From Apoderus coryli (taxonomy: Eukaryota; Arthropoda; Insecta; Coleoptera; Attelabidae), in assembly GCA_911728435.2 (NCBI GenBank), contig OU452209.1:10584869-10648868 (forward strand): DNA of 64,000 bases, given 5' to 3'. Of this stretch, positions 24,401 through 32,900 are shown piece after piece. The translations under genes and the position numbers were made by a program. The number at the start of each line of letters is the position of its first letter. Positions within the stretch are counted from its first letter, which is position 1. Below the pieces are notes generated by a model. It had not been told where the DNA came from, did not search any database, and saw only the letters and a list, made by a program, of their open reading frames with translations.

Positions 24401-27252
24401 AATTGTGCATGGAGATCACCTCTTTACCGAGCATGCCGAACCTGCGATCGTCTTAATATACATCGATCTGTACATTACTTTGACGGGTCACAGTGGTCTT
24501 TTCGCGCTGGTTTGTATCGGTACTTGAGCTCCCTGGACATGTAGAGCGTGGAGCGTATGGTGATTTTGTTGTATTGTGTATTGATTTTATATTGCTTTGT
24601 GGTGTATATTTTTGAGCTTATGCTTTTTCGATAATTTTTATCAATTATTTAGTTAATATTATACTATTGAGATAATATCCATTGTCTAGTACTTAGAATT
24701 GTCTTGTTATTGGGTCTTGACCTGTTAGACAATAAAGTATTTATTTATTTATAATAACATTTGTCCACTGGGCTTTTTGCGTTAAGTTTTCACGTCTTAT
24801 TTGCCATCGTTCTAGGGTTTGAACTCTTTCTAGTCTATAGCTTTTGGCTTCTCCTTGAGTGTACATCAATATGTTTTTTTCCTCTACCATTAGTTCCATA
24901 GGTGGTATTCCTGCAATCACTTGCAGTACCTCTACTGAAATAATTGTGGAACTCTAAGAAGAAATTTTCTTTGACATCTTTCGGCTGCATTTCGGTATTT
25001 TTTTTTATTTCGAGGGCTCCGTAAGTTATCATTATGTTATGTTCCGTTTCTTTACTTATTAATTATTTATGAAGTAAGTAATTAATTTATTTTGGTTGGA
25101 TCTAGAGGTAGGTATAAATAATGAAACCACTTCTTTTGTGTCTGGCAGGCAAGTGGACGAGTTTATTGTCTTTTCAGCTTTTATACAAATTGTGAATATT
25201 CGCGGTAGCGCTATGAATATGTGAGACATTACTCCATGGAGTGTTCTCTTGATCCAGCTAGATTCTCCCAGATTGGATAGGATTCTGCTCAATGCCAATG
25301 AGTACCTTATGAACGACAAGAGGGTTTCGGTAATGGTAAAAAGTTGCGCCATTTAGTGCTCATTTGTTTTATTTTTTAAACTCGAAAATCTACCCGAATT
25401 TAATTTTTATTCAGGAATATAAGCTTTGCTAGAGATAAACGATTTTTTAACGCTAAATTGCTGCTTTATAGGTTCTAGTGTTTGTCGGAAACGCCGAACA
25501 GATATAGGTAGGTTCAAAGTGAGTTGGTCCACTACGTCGACCGAGGGTCTATTGTGGCTCGTATCTATTTATAGCAGCTCAATCTTCTTAATGAAGTCAG
25601 TATATTTTGCTGGGTTAGATTTCTTTTAGACTCGCTTCCAGCTACAGCTGGCCACAAACATAATCAGATTTTGGAATTTTCCGAAAAATGATGATTCAAA
25701 CGACAGTGATCTGTGTATAGTCCCACCAGGCAGCACAGATGAGATGGTTTCGATGAATTAATAAACTAATTCTAATTTACCAAATCTGGAGAATTCTGCC
25801 AGAAATTCTGAAGTTCTGCCGTCATCCAGCCTGTTGTGAATTCTCCTTCAGACTCTTCTCTTGCCGGAGAGTCGTCGATTTCATTCCCCTTTAACCAGAG
25901 TTGCCAGGGATCGATACCAGAGTCAGATTATTGTTTCTCCCGATATTAGAGAGTCTGTTTTGACAGTTTCACGCTGTTCTTGATGAGCTTATGGCCTTTA
26001 TGGCCGCCTCACCATCACATAATATTTTTATTAACTTTGTATCGGATTTGCTTCCATAAACTCCGGCACCTGTACCGACTAGTTAGTGTTATCTGTTGTA
26101 TGCTGAGTACGTTCGGTCGTATATGGTTATCTACCACTTTCTCCAGACCTTTCAGCAGAAAATATTTAGGGTGAGGGTCTGGACGGGGCACCGAAGAGAT
26201 TTAAATTAATTTCAAGGACATTCTTGTGAATCGGATGCAAAAACGCGTTTAAAAGATGCATAAGAATATTTTTCCAATATATATCGATATACAACATGCA
26301 GTAGAATTAGAATCGATTGGAGTTACTATAAATCAACAATGCATTACCATAGAATAATAACTATAGATAAGAAGGGTCAGTAGACGCTAAAAACGGCATC
26401 GTCTCGTCGCAATCCCAGCCACATTCTGGTTCGCTACTATGTTATACTATATCTATACATACTATAAGATACTATACTACAATTATAAGTGCGGCGAATT
26501 GCTTTCTCGACAGAGAGATAAAACGTTCCGACACGAAGTGAAGTAACTGTATATTAAACTGTGGTATTACTGCTTATGCACTTATTCTGTCGCTAGATAA
26601 TTAAGTATCCATTGTATCAGTCGTATCACAAAACGAGAAAATATTAAGTTACATTTTTTTTAACTATTTAACAAGCCTATAATTTGCTTTGAAAAGAAAT
26701 GTGGAGAACGAATGGGGAAAATGGGGGTATTGGAAAATGGCTCAACCAAGTTTTTATGTGCACGCCTATGACCTATGGTGGCATACGGAAAAACAAATTT
26801 AATTTTCACAAAGAATTGATAGTTAACGTAATTTGTAACACCCTGTATATGTTCAAAACCGCGATTTTCAAACAAAGGATTCTCTTTATTGACAAAATAA
26901 TTTTTTTTCCAGATCAGAATTAGGTTATCGCAGTTTGGCTATGACCAACAAGGAACTCCTCGATACATTTAATAAACTAGAAAAAGCTATGCCAGCTCAA
27001 AAGGCGAAACATCTCTCCCAACTACAATCAGTATTTACATACGCTTCAATAGCTGCTGATGAATGTGATTTCGGTACTGGTATCGAATTAGGATGGAATA
27101 TAATTGCACATGGTGTCGACGGTTTAGATGAGACTGCGCTGTCATTTCTATCAGCAAACTATCGACTGTTAAATAGAGATGTGTTTGCTACAATTGCGGA
27201 AGTTCATCTGAAAAATCGGAAACGGACGTTTGATTTGAGTATATTAAAATAG
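9350..27252 (+). CDS. HPF1: Histone PARylation factor 1 (HPF1), five exons
   Basis: Joining exons 9350-9472, 15746-16168, 21063-21259, 22623-22823 and 26913-27252 gives an unbroken 427-aa protein; every intron is GT-AG and phases agree. HPF1 is the nuclear cofactor that binds PARP1/PARP2 at DNA breaks and redirects ADP-ribosylation to serine, completing the active site. An N-terminal PBZ finger (C17, C23, H30, H36) precedes a low-complexity linker and the C4orf27/HPF1 domain from about residue 120. GYR at 319-321 and DE at 364-365 match, in residue and spacing, the human Tyr238-Arg239 PARP contact and the Asp283/Glu284 catalytic pair (positions recalled from the literature). Introns of 6.3, 4.9, 1.4 and 4.1 kb are filled with transposons, but every coding segment is intact. 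Confidence 0.93.
9473..11534. other. HPF1 intron 1, first part, without recognised genes
   Basis: AT-rich intronic DNA. The only structure noted is a 20-bp direct repeat, AGTAAGTTTTGCCTGGATTT, at about 10731 and again near 10933. Overlapping short open frames between 10670 and 11340 on both strands show no protein motif. The mariner copy B begins at 11535. Confidence 0.6.
11535..14137 (+). mobile_element. mariner-like element copy B with about 670-bp TIRs (DD41D type)
   Basis: Left end CAGGGTTATTCACGATTTAT and the complementary right end (to 14137, followed by TA) are the outermost parts of long inverted repeats, about 11535-12213 and 13468-14137. ACAGGGTG-type terminus-like motifs recur inside each arm (near 11665 and 11948, with mirror copies near 13730 and 14010), as if shorter elements had been layered. 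The transposase reads on the + strand between the arms. It lies in HPF1 intron 1, in the same orientation as the gene. Confidence 0.9.
12301..13362 (+). pseudogene. DD41D-type mariner transposase, two frameshifts and one stop (copy B)
   Basis: ATG 12301 starts MKIIYSKEERIDMILILGEC, a DUF4817-type helix-turn-helix. A frameshift follows near 12590, another near 12745 (an extra T compared with copy A), and an in-frame TAA at 13258. The tail then reads on to MDGQHFEHML and TGA at 13360. Catalytic residues are visible as FSDECTF, WFQLDGAPPH and SPDLTPPDFF. There are 41 residues between the second and third acidic residues, which is the DD41D spacing. The length, about 350 codons, is normal for the family. 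The copy is recent enough to keep all three acidic residues but cannot be translated as one protein. Confidence 0.88.
14138..15745. other. HPF1 intron 1, last part, without recognised genes
   Basis: No coding or mobile signature is visible. A CT-rich run (TCTCTGTCTCTCTCTCCCTC) and a GC-rich patch lie at about 14820-14935. The 99-codon minus-strand open frame over this patch has no recognisable domain. The branch region and tract TTATTTATGTTACAG precede exon 2. Confidence 0.6.
15746..16168 (+). CDS. HPF1: HPF1 exon 2
   Basis: The acceptor is TTATGTTACAG (ending 15745) and the donor GAG|GTAAGG at 16169; phase 0 on both sides. The exon encodes residues 42-182: an acidic and lysine-rich linker (SDDDDDIAHSKKIK, probably nuclear-localising), a Ser/Thr/His-rich stretch, then the start of the conserved fold with KEKFLVEMPDDFYQFWELC and LNLVGPYDVLAGK. 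These blocks are diagnostic for HPF1. Confidence 0.92.
16169..16938. other. HPF1 intron 2, first part
   Basis: Nothing recognised in this 770-bp stretch; it runs up to the TA target site of the mariner that begins at 16939. Confidence 0.5.
16939..18147 (+). mobile_element. mariner (DD34D, mellifera-like) element
   Basis: Ends CGAGGGTTGCCTTTTATATT and the complementary end, which on the minus strand reads CGAGGGATGCCTTTTATATT, are flanked by TA (16937-16938 and 18148-18149). The length, 1209 bp, is typical of a nearly full-length mariner. It is inserted in HPF1 intron 2 in the gene's orientation. Confidence 0.92.
17083..18082 (+). pseudogene. Mariner transposase, decayed
   Basis: ATG 17083 starts MELNREHFRAIIFYNFRHGL and is broken by a stop at about 17174, then by frameshifts. 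Long stretches remain clear: ITYQ/VTYQEIETTLGISGTS, ICSRWIPHNLSIAQK, GDESWIYTYEPESKQ, then NDFFLF and IPQSEWQKC to the stop TAA at 18080. The first catalytic Asp (GDESW) and the third (SPDLAPND) are kept. The second block reads CAC AAC AAT GCT, that is HNNA where the family has HDNA, so that Asp is mutated to Asn. Dead copy of the mellifera/mauritiana-related group. Confidence 0.9.
18471..19373 (-). mobile_element. Second mariner-like family, internally deleted
   Basis: The inverted ends share TTTCCCAATAAGAGGTGTTA on the left and, with one base fewer, the complementary sequence on the right; TA dinucleotides flank (18469-18470, 19374-19375). At 903 bp it is shorter than a full element. The transposase fragment is on the minus strand, opposite to HPF1. 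Confidence 0.85.
18534..19259 (-). pseudogene. Mariner-like transposase with deletion of the catalytic centre
   Basis: From the minus-strand ATG at 19257 the frame reads MERYTLQQRIEIIKIHYKNG, ending in SRTAENIAAVAESVEENPGE, the two N-terminal helix-turn-helix domains. It then jumps to RYQEMIHDFLWPELDGIDLD and the second acid region, where FQQ is followed by a frameshift. The C-terminal part (CDLTPCDFFLW-like and YANSPASIQDLKDGIREAIE) is readable to about 18650. The first catalytic Asp block is missing, so the copy is dead. Confidence 0.8.
19374..19959. other. HPF1 intron 2, unassigned
   Basis: No gene. AATCAAATCAAAACTTTATT at about 19490 resembles a minus-strand retroelement poly(A) end (complement AATAAAGTTTTGATTTGATT), but no coding part is visible beside it. 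Confidence 0.4.
19960..20790 (+). pseudogene. Jockey-like LINE reverse-transcriptase fragment 1
   Basis: Broken frames read in RT order: YKSGELDRIVNYRPISYPIA, then QDIYPAVGRGFEVDASYTDF and SKALDTIDH, then LLFADDLKLYN with the FADD catalytic box at about 20428, then LNANKYKSITLTKRLTPVMH. Several frameshifts and stops; no endonuclease part. The fragment is a 5'-truncated, dead insertion in HPF1 intron 2, in the gene's orientation. Confidence 0.85.
20791..21062. other. End of HPF1 intron 2
   Basis: Simple intronic DNA leading to the acceptor TTTCTAATTTTAG; nothing else seen. Confidence 0.4.
21063..21259 (+). CDS. HPF1: HPF1 exon 3
   Basis: Acceptor TTCTAATTTTAG ends at 21062 and the donor is AAA|GTAAGT at 21260, leaving phase 2. 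It encodes residues 183-247: LHWRYFRDPPELQTVLKGAD, then TGYHIGYFRDVPEELPVLLV and GENIFAAV, highly conserved HPF1 core sequence. It has no in-frame ATG near its start, so a scan for ATG-started ORFs misses it. Confidence 0.93.
21317..21636. repeat. 320-bp near-perfect hairpin in HPF1 intron 3
   Basis: Arms of about 145 bp (21317-21465 and 21488-21636) are inverted copies; matching landmarks are TGGCCCCGCG with its complement CGCGGGGCCA, and TTTCCCATGTTATTTCC with its partner. The centre is GACATAAACGACGTTTATGTC, itself palindromic. It has no TIR-type transposon end that I recognise, so it may be a foldback MITE. Transcribed in HPF1 pre-mRNA it would form a long double-stranded stem. Confidence 0.88.
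21890..22545 (+). pseudogene. Jockey-like LINE reverse-transcriptase fragment 2
   Basis: Reads TPIFKKGYKSDVSSYRSVSV, FRAIPKLFDNLITKIL, then with frameshifts VYTEFSNAFDRVSHEVLVAK, and later NRLFLWCEANGMDLNISKC and DLGVLLDSSLNSF. The stretch bearing the FADD box is missing. Same strand as HPF1; dead and truncated at both ends. Confidence 0.85.
22623..22823 (+). CDS. HPF1: HPF1 exon 4
   Basis: Acceptor TGTATTTCGTAG ends at 22622 and the donor AA|GTGAGT begins at 22824; the exon completes a split codon on each side. It encodes residues 248-314: FYLEELKKTGDPFKKMNIAK, ALKKRADELKLDMSPKTEG and ARTFNKIGLVVPYDK, all HPF1-like. The apparent stop TGA after KK belongs to the donor site, not to the protein. 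Confidence 0.93.
22824..23415. other. HPF1 intron 4, first part
   Basis: T-rich intronic DNA; the 94-codon hydrophobic open frame at 22992 is a product of base composition and has no domain that I recognise. Confidence 0.5.
23416..24755 (+). mobile_element. Jockey-like LINE fragment 3 with 3' end
   Basis: RT frames run in order: TNLTCFTQDIYSALKNGLQV, YTDFSKAFDRIDHAI, a shift, GSNLAPLLFAIYVNDIAAEV, LLFADDLKLYRPI (catalytic FADD near 23720), LPLNVSKCQLMSFTRR, another shift, then the post-RT domain YRLEYASFIWSPLYQVHINK and LERIQRKFLKILAF. The non-coding tail ends in ACAATAAAGTATTTATTTAT at about 24731. It is 5'-truncated inside the RT but retains the 3' terminus, as target-primed insertion produces. 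Confidence 0.88.
24756..26324. other. HPF1 intron 4, unassigned stretch
   Basis: No confident gene or repeat. Short open frames at 25059-25352 (-), 25426-25629 (+) and 25980-26174 (+) show no family motif. Parts between 25640 and 26200 look like old coding debris but cannot be placed. Confidence 0.4.
26325..26540. repeat. Dispersed repeat R1, copy 1
   Basis: Contains AGAATAATAACTATAGATAA, GGTCAGTAGACGCTAAAAAC, GGCATCGTCTCGTCGCAAT and TGCGGCGAATTGCTTTC. The same blocks in the same order recur at 42085-42215, and the first half recurs at 49160-49245. The class (SINE, MITE or other) is unknown. Confidence 0.75.
26913..27252 (+). CDS. HPF1: HPF1 exon 5 (catalytic residues, C-terminus)
   Basis: After the acceptor TTTTTTTTCCAG the exon completes Lys315 and reads SELGYRSLAMTNKELLDTF, VFTYASIAADECDFGTGIEL and AEVHLKNRKRTFDLSILK to TAG. 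It carries Y320/R321 and D364/E365, 44 residues apart, against 45 in human HPF1. An ATG-based gene call would start too late, at MTNKELL. Confidence 0.93.
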
Positions 27253-27369
27253 TTTTTGTATGTATTTATAATATATCAATAATTTAAGACTACATTAAGT
27301 TTTAATCATACCTAAACCATAATCCTTATGCTAAATTTCCTCGAAAATCGCTCTAAAACAACAAATAGT

Positions 27370-27530
27370 ATATTTCAGCTTAACCGCGCTCACGCAAAGT
27401 TGCTCTGAAGAAGCTGTCAGGATAATCAGCGAAATGTTAGCTAGTATAAATTTGACGCAAAACTATTCTTTCTATAAGTTTAGTTGCCTGTGGAATTTTT
27501 CTGTCTAAAATAACAAATAATAGGTACATT
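27370..27530 (+). repeat. Direct repeat R2, copy 1
   Basis: The block from CGCTCACGCAAAGTTGCTCT to TTTAGTTGCCTGTGGAATTT recurs at 29160-29310 with about 80-85% identity by eye, in the same orientation. The two copies bracket the candidate alternative THEM6 first exon at 28347. It may be part of a retroelement, because the second copy abuts LINE sequence. Confidence 0.7.
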
Positions 27531-28346
27531 GTATACCTAGTAGGTAGTGTGATAAACTTAGAGTTGAAGAGGAGTTTAATTTAAATAATATAAGTCTTTT
27601 CCATTTCATAGTTAGATTATAATTAATTAAAAGGATTTCATGTCAATTGGTTTCACTCTTGTTATGAGCTCGTCAGAGTACCATAGTCGTTGCCCATCTA
27701 CAAATATCGGCCTGCATTTAAGCACCATAGGATACACAACAGTAGACACATGTATAAGGTGCGTACACAGCAGGATCCTTTAGCATCGACTAAAGATTAT
27801 ACTAAACTAGTCACAGCACTTGTACCTATACTCCACATTCGCCGACCGACGGCAGACCTCTCACCGGGTTAGATGTTTCAGAACGTAGTTGATACAGAGC
27901 GTCCGCGCGCACAACGTTATTTCGAGTATTATATGTTATACCGGTTGTATTATTTTCATGTGTTTGTTTACCTAAGACATTCCGCAACTATAGAACCCGT
28001 TTTTTTATATACCTAAATACCTATTCCTTATTCATCCCTTTTGTCTAGGTATACATAATTTTAATTGTTCACTAGTTGAGTCTAAGCGAAGATAGCAACA
28101 TAACGTAAAAATATTATAAACGGACGCTTTCGATATTTTGTTATATTTTAAATAATTAATTTAATTAGTGTTATTTCATATTATTTTTGTAGTAGTAGCT
28201 TTTTTGTTTTTTTGTAAGTAAACTTATTTACGAACCAATTGGGCGTTTTATTTTCGTAGAATAACCCACTTTATCTACAAATATTATTCAATTAGAGTAC
28301 CTACTCGTTCATTATTTCCCATAGTTATATTATTATTGTGGTGTTG
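27531..28346. other. Intergenic between HPF1 and THEM6
   Basis: No gene. AT-rich from about 28080 on. It probably includes promoter sequence for the transcript that begins with the 28347 exon, but no clear core element stands out. Confidence 0.4.
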
Positions 28347-28410
28347 ATGGATGTTACAGTGATACCCCAGGAGGATTATCCTTTTTCCGATGTCCAAAAG
28401 ACCCTGTACG
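28347..28410 (+). CDS. Candidate alternative first coding exon of THEM6
   Basis: ATG 28347 gives MDVTVIPQEDYPFSDVQKTL then Y and ends in a phase-1 donor, ACG|GTAAGT. THEM6 exon 1 also ends in phase 1 (ATG|GTAAGT) with a similar final codon series (EVY-G against TLY-G), so this exon could splice directly to exon 2 at 39164. The product would lack the N-terminal membrane segment and might be soluble. It could equally be chance or belong to another gene; only the ATG, frame and donor are seen. Confidence 0.35.
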
Positions 28411-28794
28411 GTAAGTAACACAAAAAAATATATATTTAAAATTGTAGCTATAAGTAGATTAAAATTGTCTGCCCATTTTTCTATGAAACGCAGAGAAAAT
28501 TTTGGAACAATAAATAATAGAAATTTGAAATAAGCAATTCAGGTGATACAAAAATACGGCGATTAACTGCAACGACTAAATTTGCAAAAAGGAAAATAAT
28601 ATATCAAAAAAAACAGAAAAGAACCACCAAAACTTACAATCTTAAAAAATCTGTAACATTTTAATATGCTATTGATAAATTTTTATTCGCTGTACTTGTT
28701 TATAAGTTTCTATCTACCATAATAAAAGAAAATGTTGCAAAATTGCTTTTTATTTATACCTGATATAAAATTTTGACGTAGTACGTACTTTTAA

Positions 28795-28870
28795 TAATAA
28801 TAATAAACGTCTTTATTAGGCGAAGTCTAGCCCAATGGCCATTCACATTTTTACCCTTCAAATATCTCAA
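28795..28870 (-). repeat. LINE-type 3' tail, copy 1
   Basis: The plus strand reads AATAATAATAATAAACGTCT then ATTAGGCGAAGTCTAGCCCA. On the minus strand this is a 3' end with the tail (ATT)n. The same terminus is found at 63296. It is a 5'-truncated retroelement insertion of about 70 bp. Confidence 0.65.
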
Positions 28871-29159
28871 AACAAGAATAAATATCCTTTTACGTAATAA
28901 CGTGTTTATAAATAAAATTAAAGCATATTTTGTATGCTATATATAAATTAAAATCATTAACATCCTCAAGAAGAAAAGCCACCCTATATAAAATGTATGT
29001 AAAACATTTGGGGTTATTTGTATTTGGCTCACCGCGTGCAGTGCAAAATAGGTGCAGCTGCAATGATCTAATACGGGTCGCAAAAAAGTCGGCAAAATGA
29101 AATGTTCAAAGGAGTGACGCTTCTACTTCGTATAGATCTATATTCGGTGCCTTTAGTTT

Positions 29160-29310
29160 CATTTTAACCTCGCTCACGCAAATTTGCTCTGTAGAAGCTG
29201 ACAGGATGATCAGCGTTAGCTAGTATAGAGCAGGATTTATGCTGTAGTATTGTTTCTATCAGTTTAGTTGCCTATGGAACTTTTCTGTTTAAAATAATAT
29301 TGAAATTGGT
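29160..29310 (+). repeat. Direct repeat R2, copy 2
   Basis: Second copy of the block at 27370-27530, beginning CGCTCACGCAAATTTGCTCT and ending near AGTTGCCTATGGAACTTTTC. It is joined on its right to minus-strand RT sequence. Confidence 0.7.
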
Positions 29311-29470
29311 CGGTAGTTGTCAATACGATGCTTAGCACCGCAGATCTGTGAATTGGACGGACACGAGAAACCTTCCAAGCATTTGGGAATATGCAAAACT
29401 GTAAGGGTTTGTTAATTAAAACCTCGAATGGTTTTGCAAAAGCACGGACACATCAGTCTTTTAAAATAAA
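29311..29470 (-). pseudogene. LINE reverse-transcriptase N-terminal scrap
   Basis: The minus strand encodes KPFEVLINKPLQFCIFPNAW followed by KVSRVRPIHRS, the segment of RT domains just before the first conserved block (compare NSCLLTNSFPDAWKISKVLP at 48556-48828 in this window). Only about 50 codons remain. Confidence 0.65.
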
Positions 29471-29825
29471 TGATGGTATATAATATGTATTCCACATAGA
29501 GATTAATACACCCAGTATACTTCGGTAAGTTCAAGGTTAGGTGTAGTTGACTCTCGGTCACAAACTAGTACGGTACCGCTATCACTTTAGGTATACAGTG
29601 AATACCTAGGTGCTCTTTGTGTTGCGTTGATCTTGGACGAAAAATACCACGTAATCATTAAAAATTAGTTTTTTAATATTAATTTTTGTACACTTTGTAC
29701 ATTATCAGTTTATTATTGCATTGACATTAGTTATTAATTATTATTCTGGTATAGAATAAAGTTGATACACTAATAAAAGTTGTTGCATTTTTTAAATATT
29801 ATTTTATATAATCATTAATAGTAAA

Positions 29826-29994
29826 ATGGAAGAACAGAGTTCTTGTTTGTACTGCTATTCAGTGTTCATTACTGTAATTGCGTTATTATATATTTTATTT
29901 GATGTTAATTATTTTTTGAGAATTGCATTTACAATCGTTTGGAGTCGGTTATTTGAAAGCAAAAAGAGCGTTGATGAGGCTACAGAAGTATATG
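29826..29994 (+). CDS. THEM6: THEM6 exon 1 (membrane anchor)
   Basis: [20 protein letters not shown] begins at 29826 and the exon ends ATG|GTAAGT, phase 1. The segment [13 protein letters not shown] corresponds to the LDVRYFFRR-type motif after the membrane helix in this family. An AG at 29820-29821 just before the ATG would allow this exon also to be an internal exon behind a non-coding leader. Confidence 0.88.
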
Positions 29995-32900
29995 GTAAGT
30001 TATTTATTAATTACCTACTTCAATAACTAAGGAACCAGTAATTTTCAATATTCCAAACGCTAATGAAATAATCCTATTCTTACCAATACTTACGTTAGAA
30101 TGAAAATTAATTACTTAATTTAATTAAAGTTAAAAAATCAAACTAAAAAATATTTTTTAGTAAATAGCACTTGCTCTAAAGAATCTGTGATTAAAGGACT
30201 AGATAGATGTTAAAATGCCTAAAGAGATTTTTCAGCAAAATTAATTAGAATTCCATGTTCAAAAACACACACATTTGTAGGTATATACAGGGTGGTCCAA
30301 CTTTTACCTGCATAAATTTTAGAATCGATAGATAATCGACAAATAATGTGAGTTTGATTAATAAACTATGTGCCAAAAATGCTTCGTTACAAAGTTACAG
30401 AGTATTGAAATTTAAGAAACAAATTCGAATTTTATTAATATCTTTATAACCAATTGAGATATTTCAATGAAATTTGGCACGTGTAGAGAGGTAATCTAGC
30501 TTCATTTTTTTTATTTCCAGCAGTGGCGTGCGTACGGCTACCGATTGCGATATTTTTAATGAAAAACCCAATACGCCACTGGTTTTTCTCAAAATAAAAA
30601 TTATATCTGCAATTATTATTCAATTTAAAAGAAAAAAGTACTCCTGGCTTTTTTTCGTATGACGCAACATTTTCTAGTAAAAAAATAAAAATCGTCTAAA
30701 CCAAATGTCATTGCATCTTCATTGCCAATACACAATTGGCATCTTCTGGTGATGTTATTAATTGCGGCCTATAGAATGTAATTGTTACGATGCAACTCAT
30801 CACAAGCTTCTTGAATTTTTAAGACTAATTCTTCGCGTTTTCTGACCGGCACCCTATACACTTTTTCTTTTAGGTAGCCGCAAATAAAGAAATCAAGTGG
30901 AGTCAACTCAAGCGACCTTGGGGGTCAAGATATAGGTCCCTTATGGTTATTTTCGACTTCTCCAAGAAAACGGCTAATCCATTGATTTCCGTAATGCTCT
31001 GTTATCTAGTTTCTCACATTCCGCCCGAAATGTGCTGGTGCTCCATCCATTTGAAACCAACCATTCGCACGTAAATGAAGTGGCACGTCATGCATTAAAT
31101 CATTTAAATTATTCTGTAAAAAGTTTCAAAATAATTGTGCTGAGAGCCTAGCTGGTAAAAATAATAGTCCGAGGAGATTATTTGATATTACTCCTAGCCA
31201 CACGTTCACACTGAATTGGTGTTGAAACTTTTTCGCTCGCACTTGGTATGGAGTGTGTTGTGACCAAATATGAAAGTTGTGGTAATTCGTTATATCAGTT
31301 CTTGTAAATGAAGCTTCATCAGTCCAGCAAACCTTATGCAGGAAATCTCTATCTACTTGAACTTTATTCAATATCCATTTGCATTAGTTCTGCCTTTTAA
31401 CATAGTCCTGAGGCAATAAATCTTACACAGCCCTAAAATGGTAAGCCTTTCTACCATCTTTATGAAGTGACTTAAGAATGGTTGACCTTGATATGTTAAG
31501 CATGACAGCAGTTCTTCGTGAATTTAGGTTTGAATTTCGATCAAACGTTCTTAAAATACGCCTTTCATCCGCCAAATTGTTTCTTCTAGGGCGCTGTCTA
31601 TTGTTTTTTTATGTTAAAAGTAGTATTCTCGTTCTCGAAATGCCCGATGATCTTGAGAGAAAACTTCTCTCGTTGGATGACGTCTATTAGGGAATCTACG
31701 TGCATACTCCCTTGCGGATACTACTGCATTTTCTTCGCAAAAACCGTATTCTTGGTTACTAAATAGCCGCGGCATTATTATATGTTATTTTTATGTTGGT
31801 TTTCAATACATTTAATTTAGACGATTTTTATTTTTGTACTCGAAAATGTTGCGTCATACGAAAAAAAGGCAAGAGTACTTTTTTCTTTTAAATTGAACAA
31901 GAATTGCAATTATGATTTTTATTTTGAGATAAACCAGTGGCGTATCTGTTTTTTCATTAAAAATGTCGCAATCGGTAGCCGTACGCACGCCACTGCTGGA
32001 AATAAAAATAATATTATTACATGAAAAAATGAAGCTAGGTTACCTCTCCACACGTGCCAAATTTCATTAAAATATCTCAATTGGTTATAAATATATTAAT
32101 AAAATTCGAATTTATTTCTTAAATTTCAACACCCTGTAACTTCGTAACGAAGCATTTTTCGCACATAGTTTATTAACCAAACTCACATTATTTGTCGATT
32201 ATCTATCGATTCTGAAATTTATGCAGGTAAAAGTTGGACCACCCTGTATAACAATAAATTATGCAAAGCATTCACAACGCGTCACCTCCACACAGCATTG
32301 TATACTTTGATTACCATTGAACTCCACTGTGAGAATGGAATATTTCTTTAAAATAAATTAACACTTTGTTTTATTGAATATTTAATTATTATTTTTCGTT
32401 GAAATAAATATGTAGCCCTAGTCACTCTAATTCTAGTTTTATAAAAACATTTTGCACAACTAAATAAAACTTTTTAATTGAAAAATATTGTAAATTAGGC
32501 AATATTTCAAAATAAAATAATAGAAAAACTGTTAACACTGATGACAAAACAGCACAAATGGTGCTTTCAGAAAAAAATGTGATCATCGCTACGTTTCCTC
32601 TTATTCTAATAGTCTCACAACCAGCGTTTTAAGAAATCCCGAAATGCGAAAGTCCGACAGATTTAATTTTTGAGATCGGCCAATTCAGAGGCATTCTAGC
32701 TTTATCCGACCACTGAATTGGATAAACTTCGTGTAAAGAGTGACAAGTGTTGTCCATGACTAATTTGTATACTTAGGATAGAAGTTTCCTTCTTCATTTA
32801 ATTGTAAATTGCTGTTGAAATTTAGATTCATCAATTTTATGTGGCTTTACTTGATATACAGGGTGTTAGTAAATAAGTGCGACAAACTTCAGGAGGTAAT

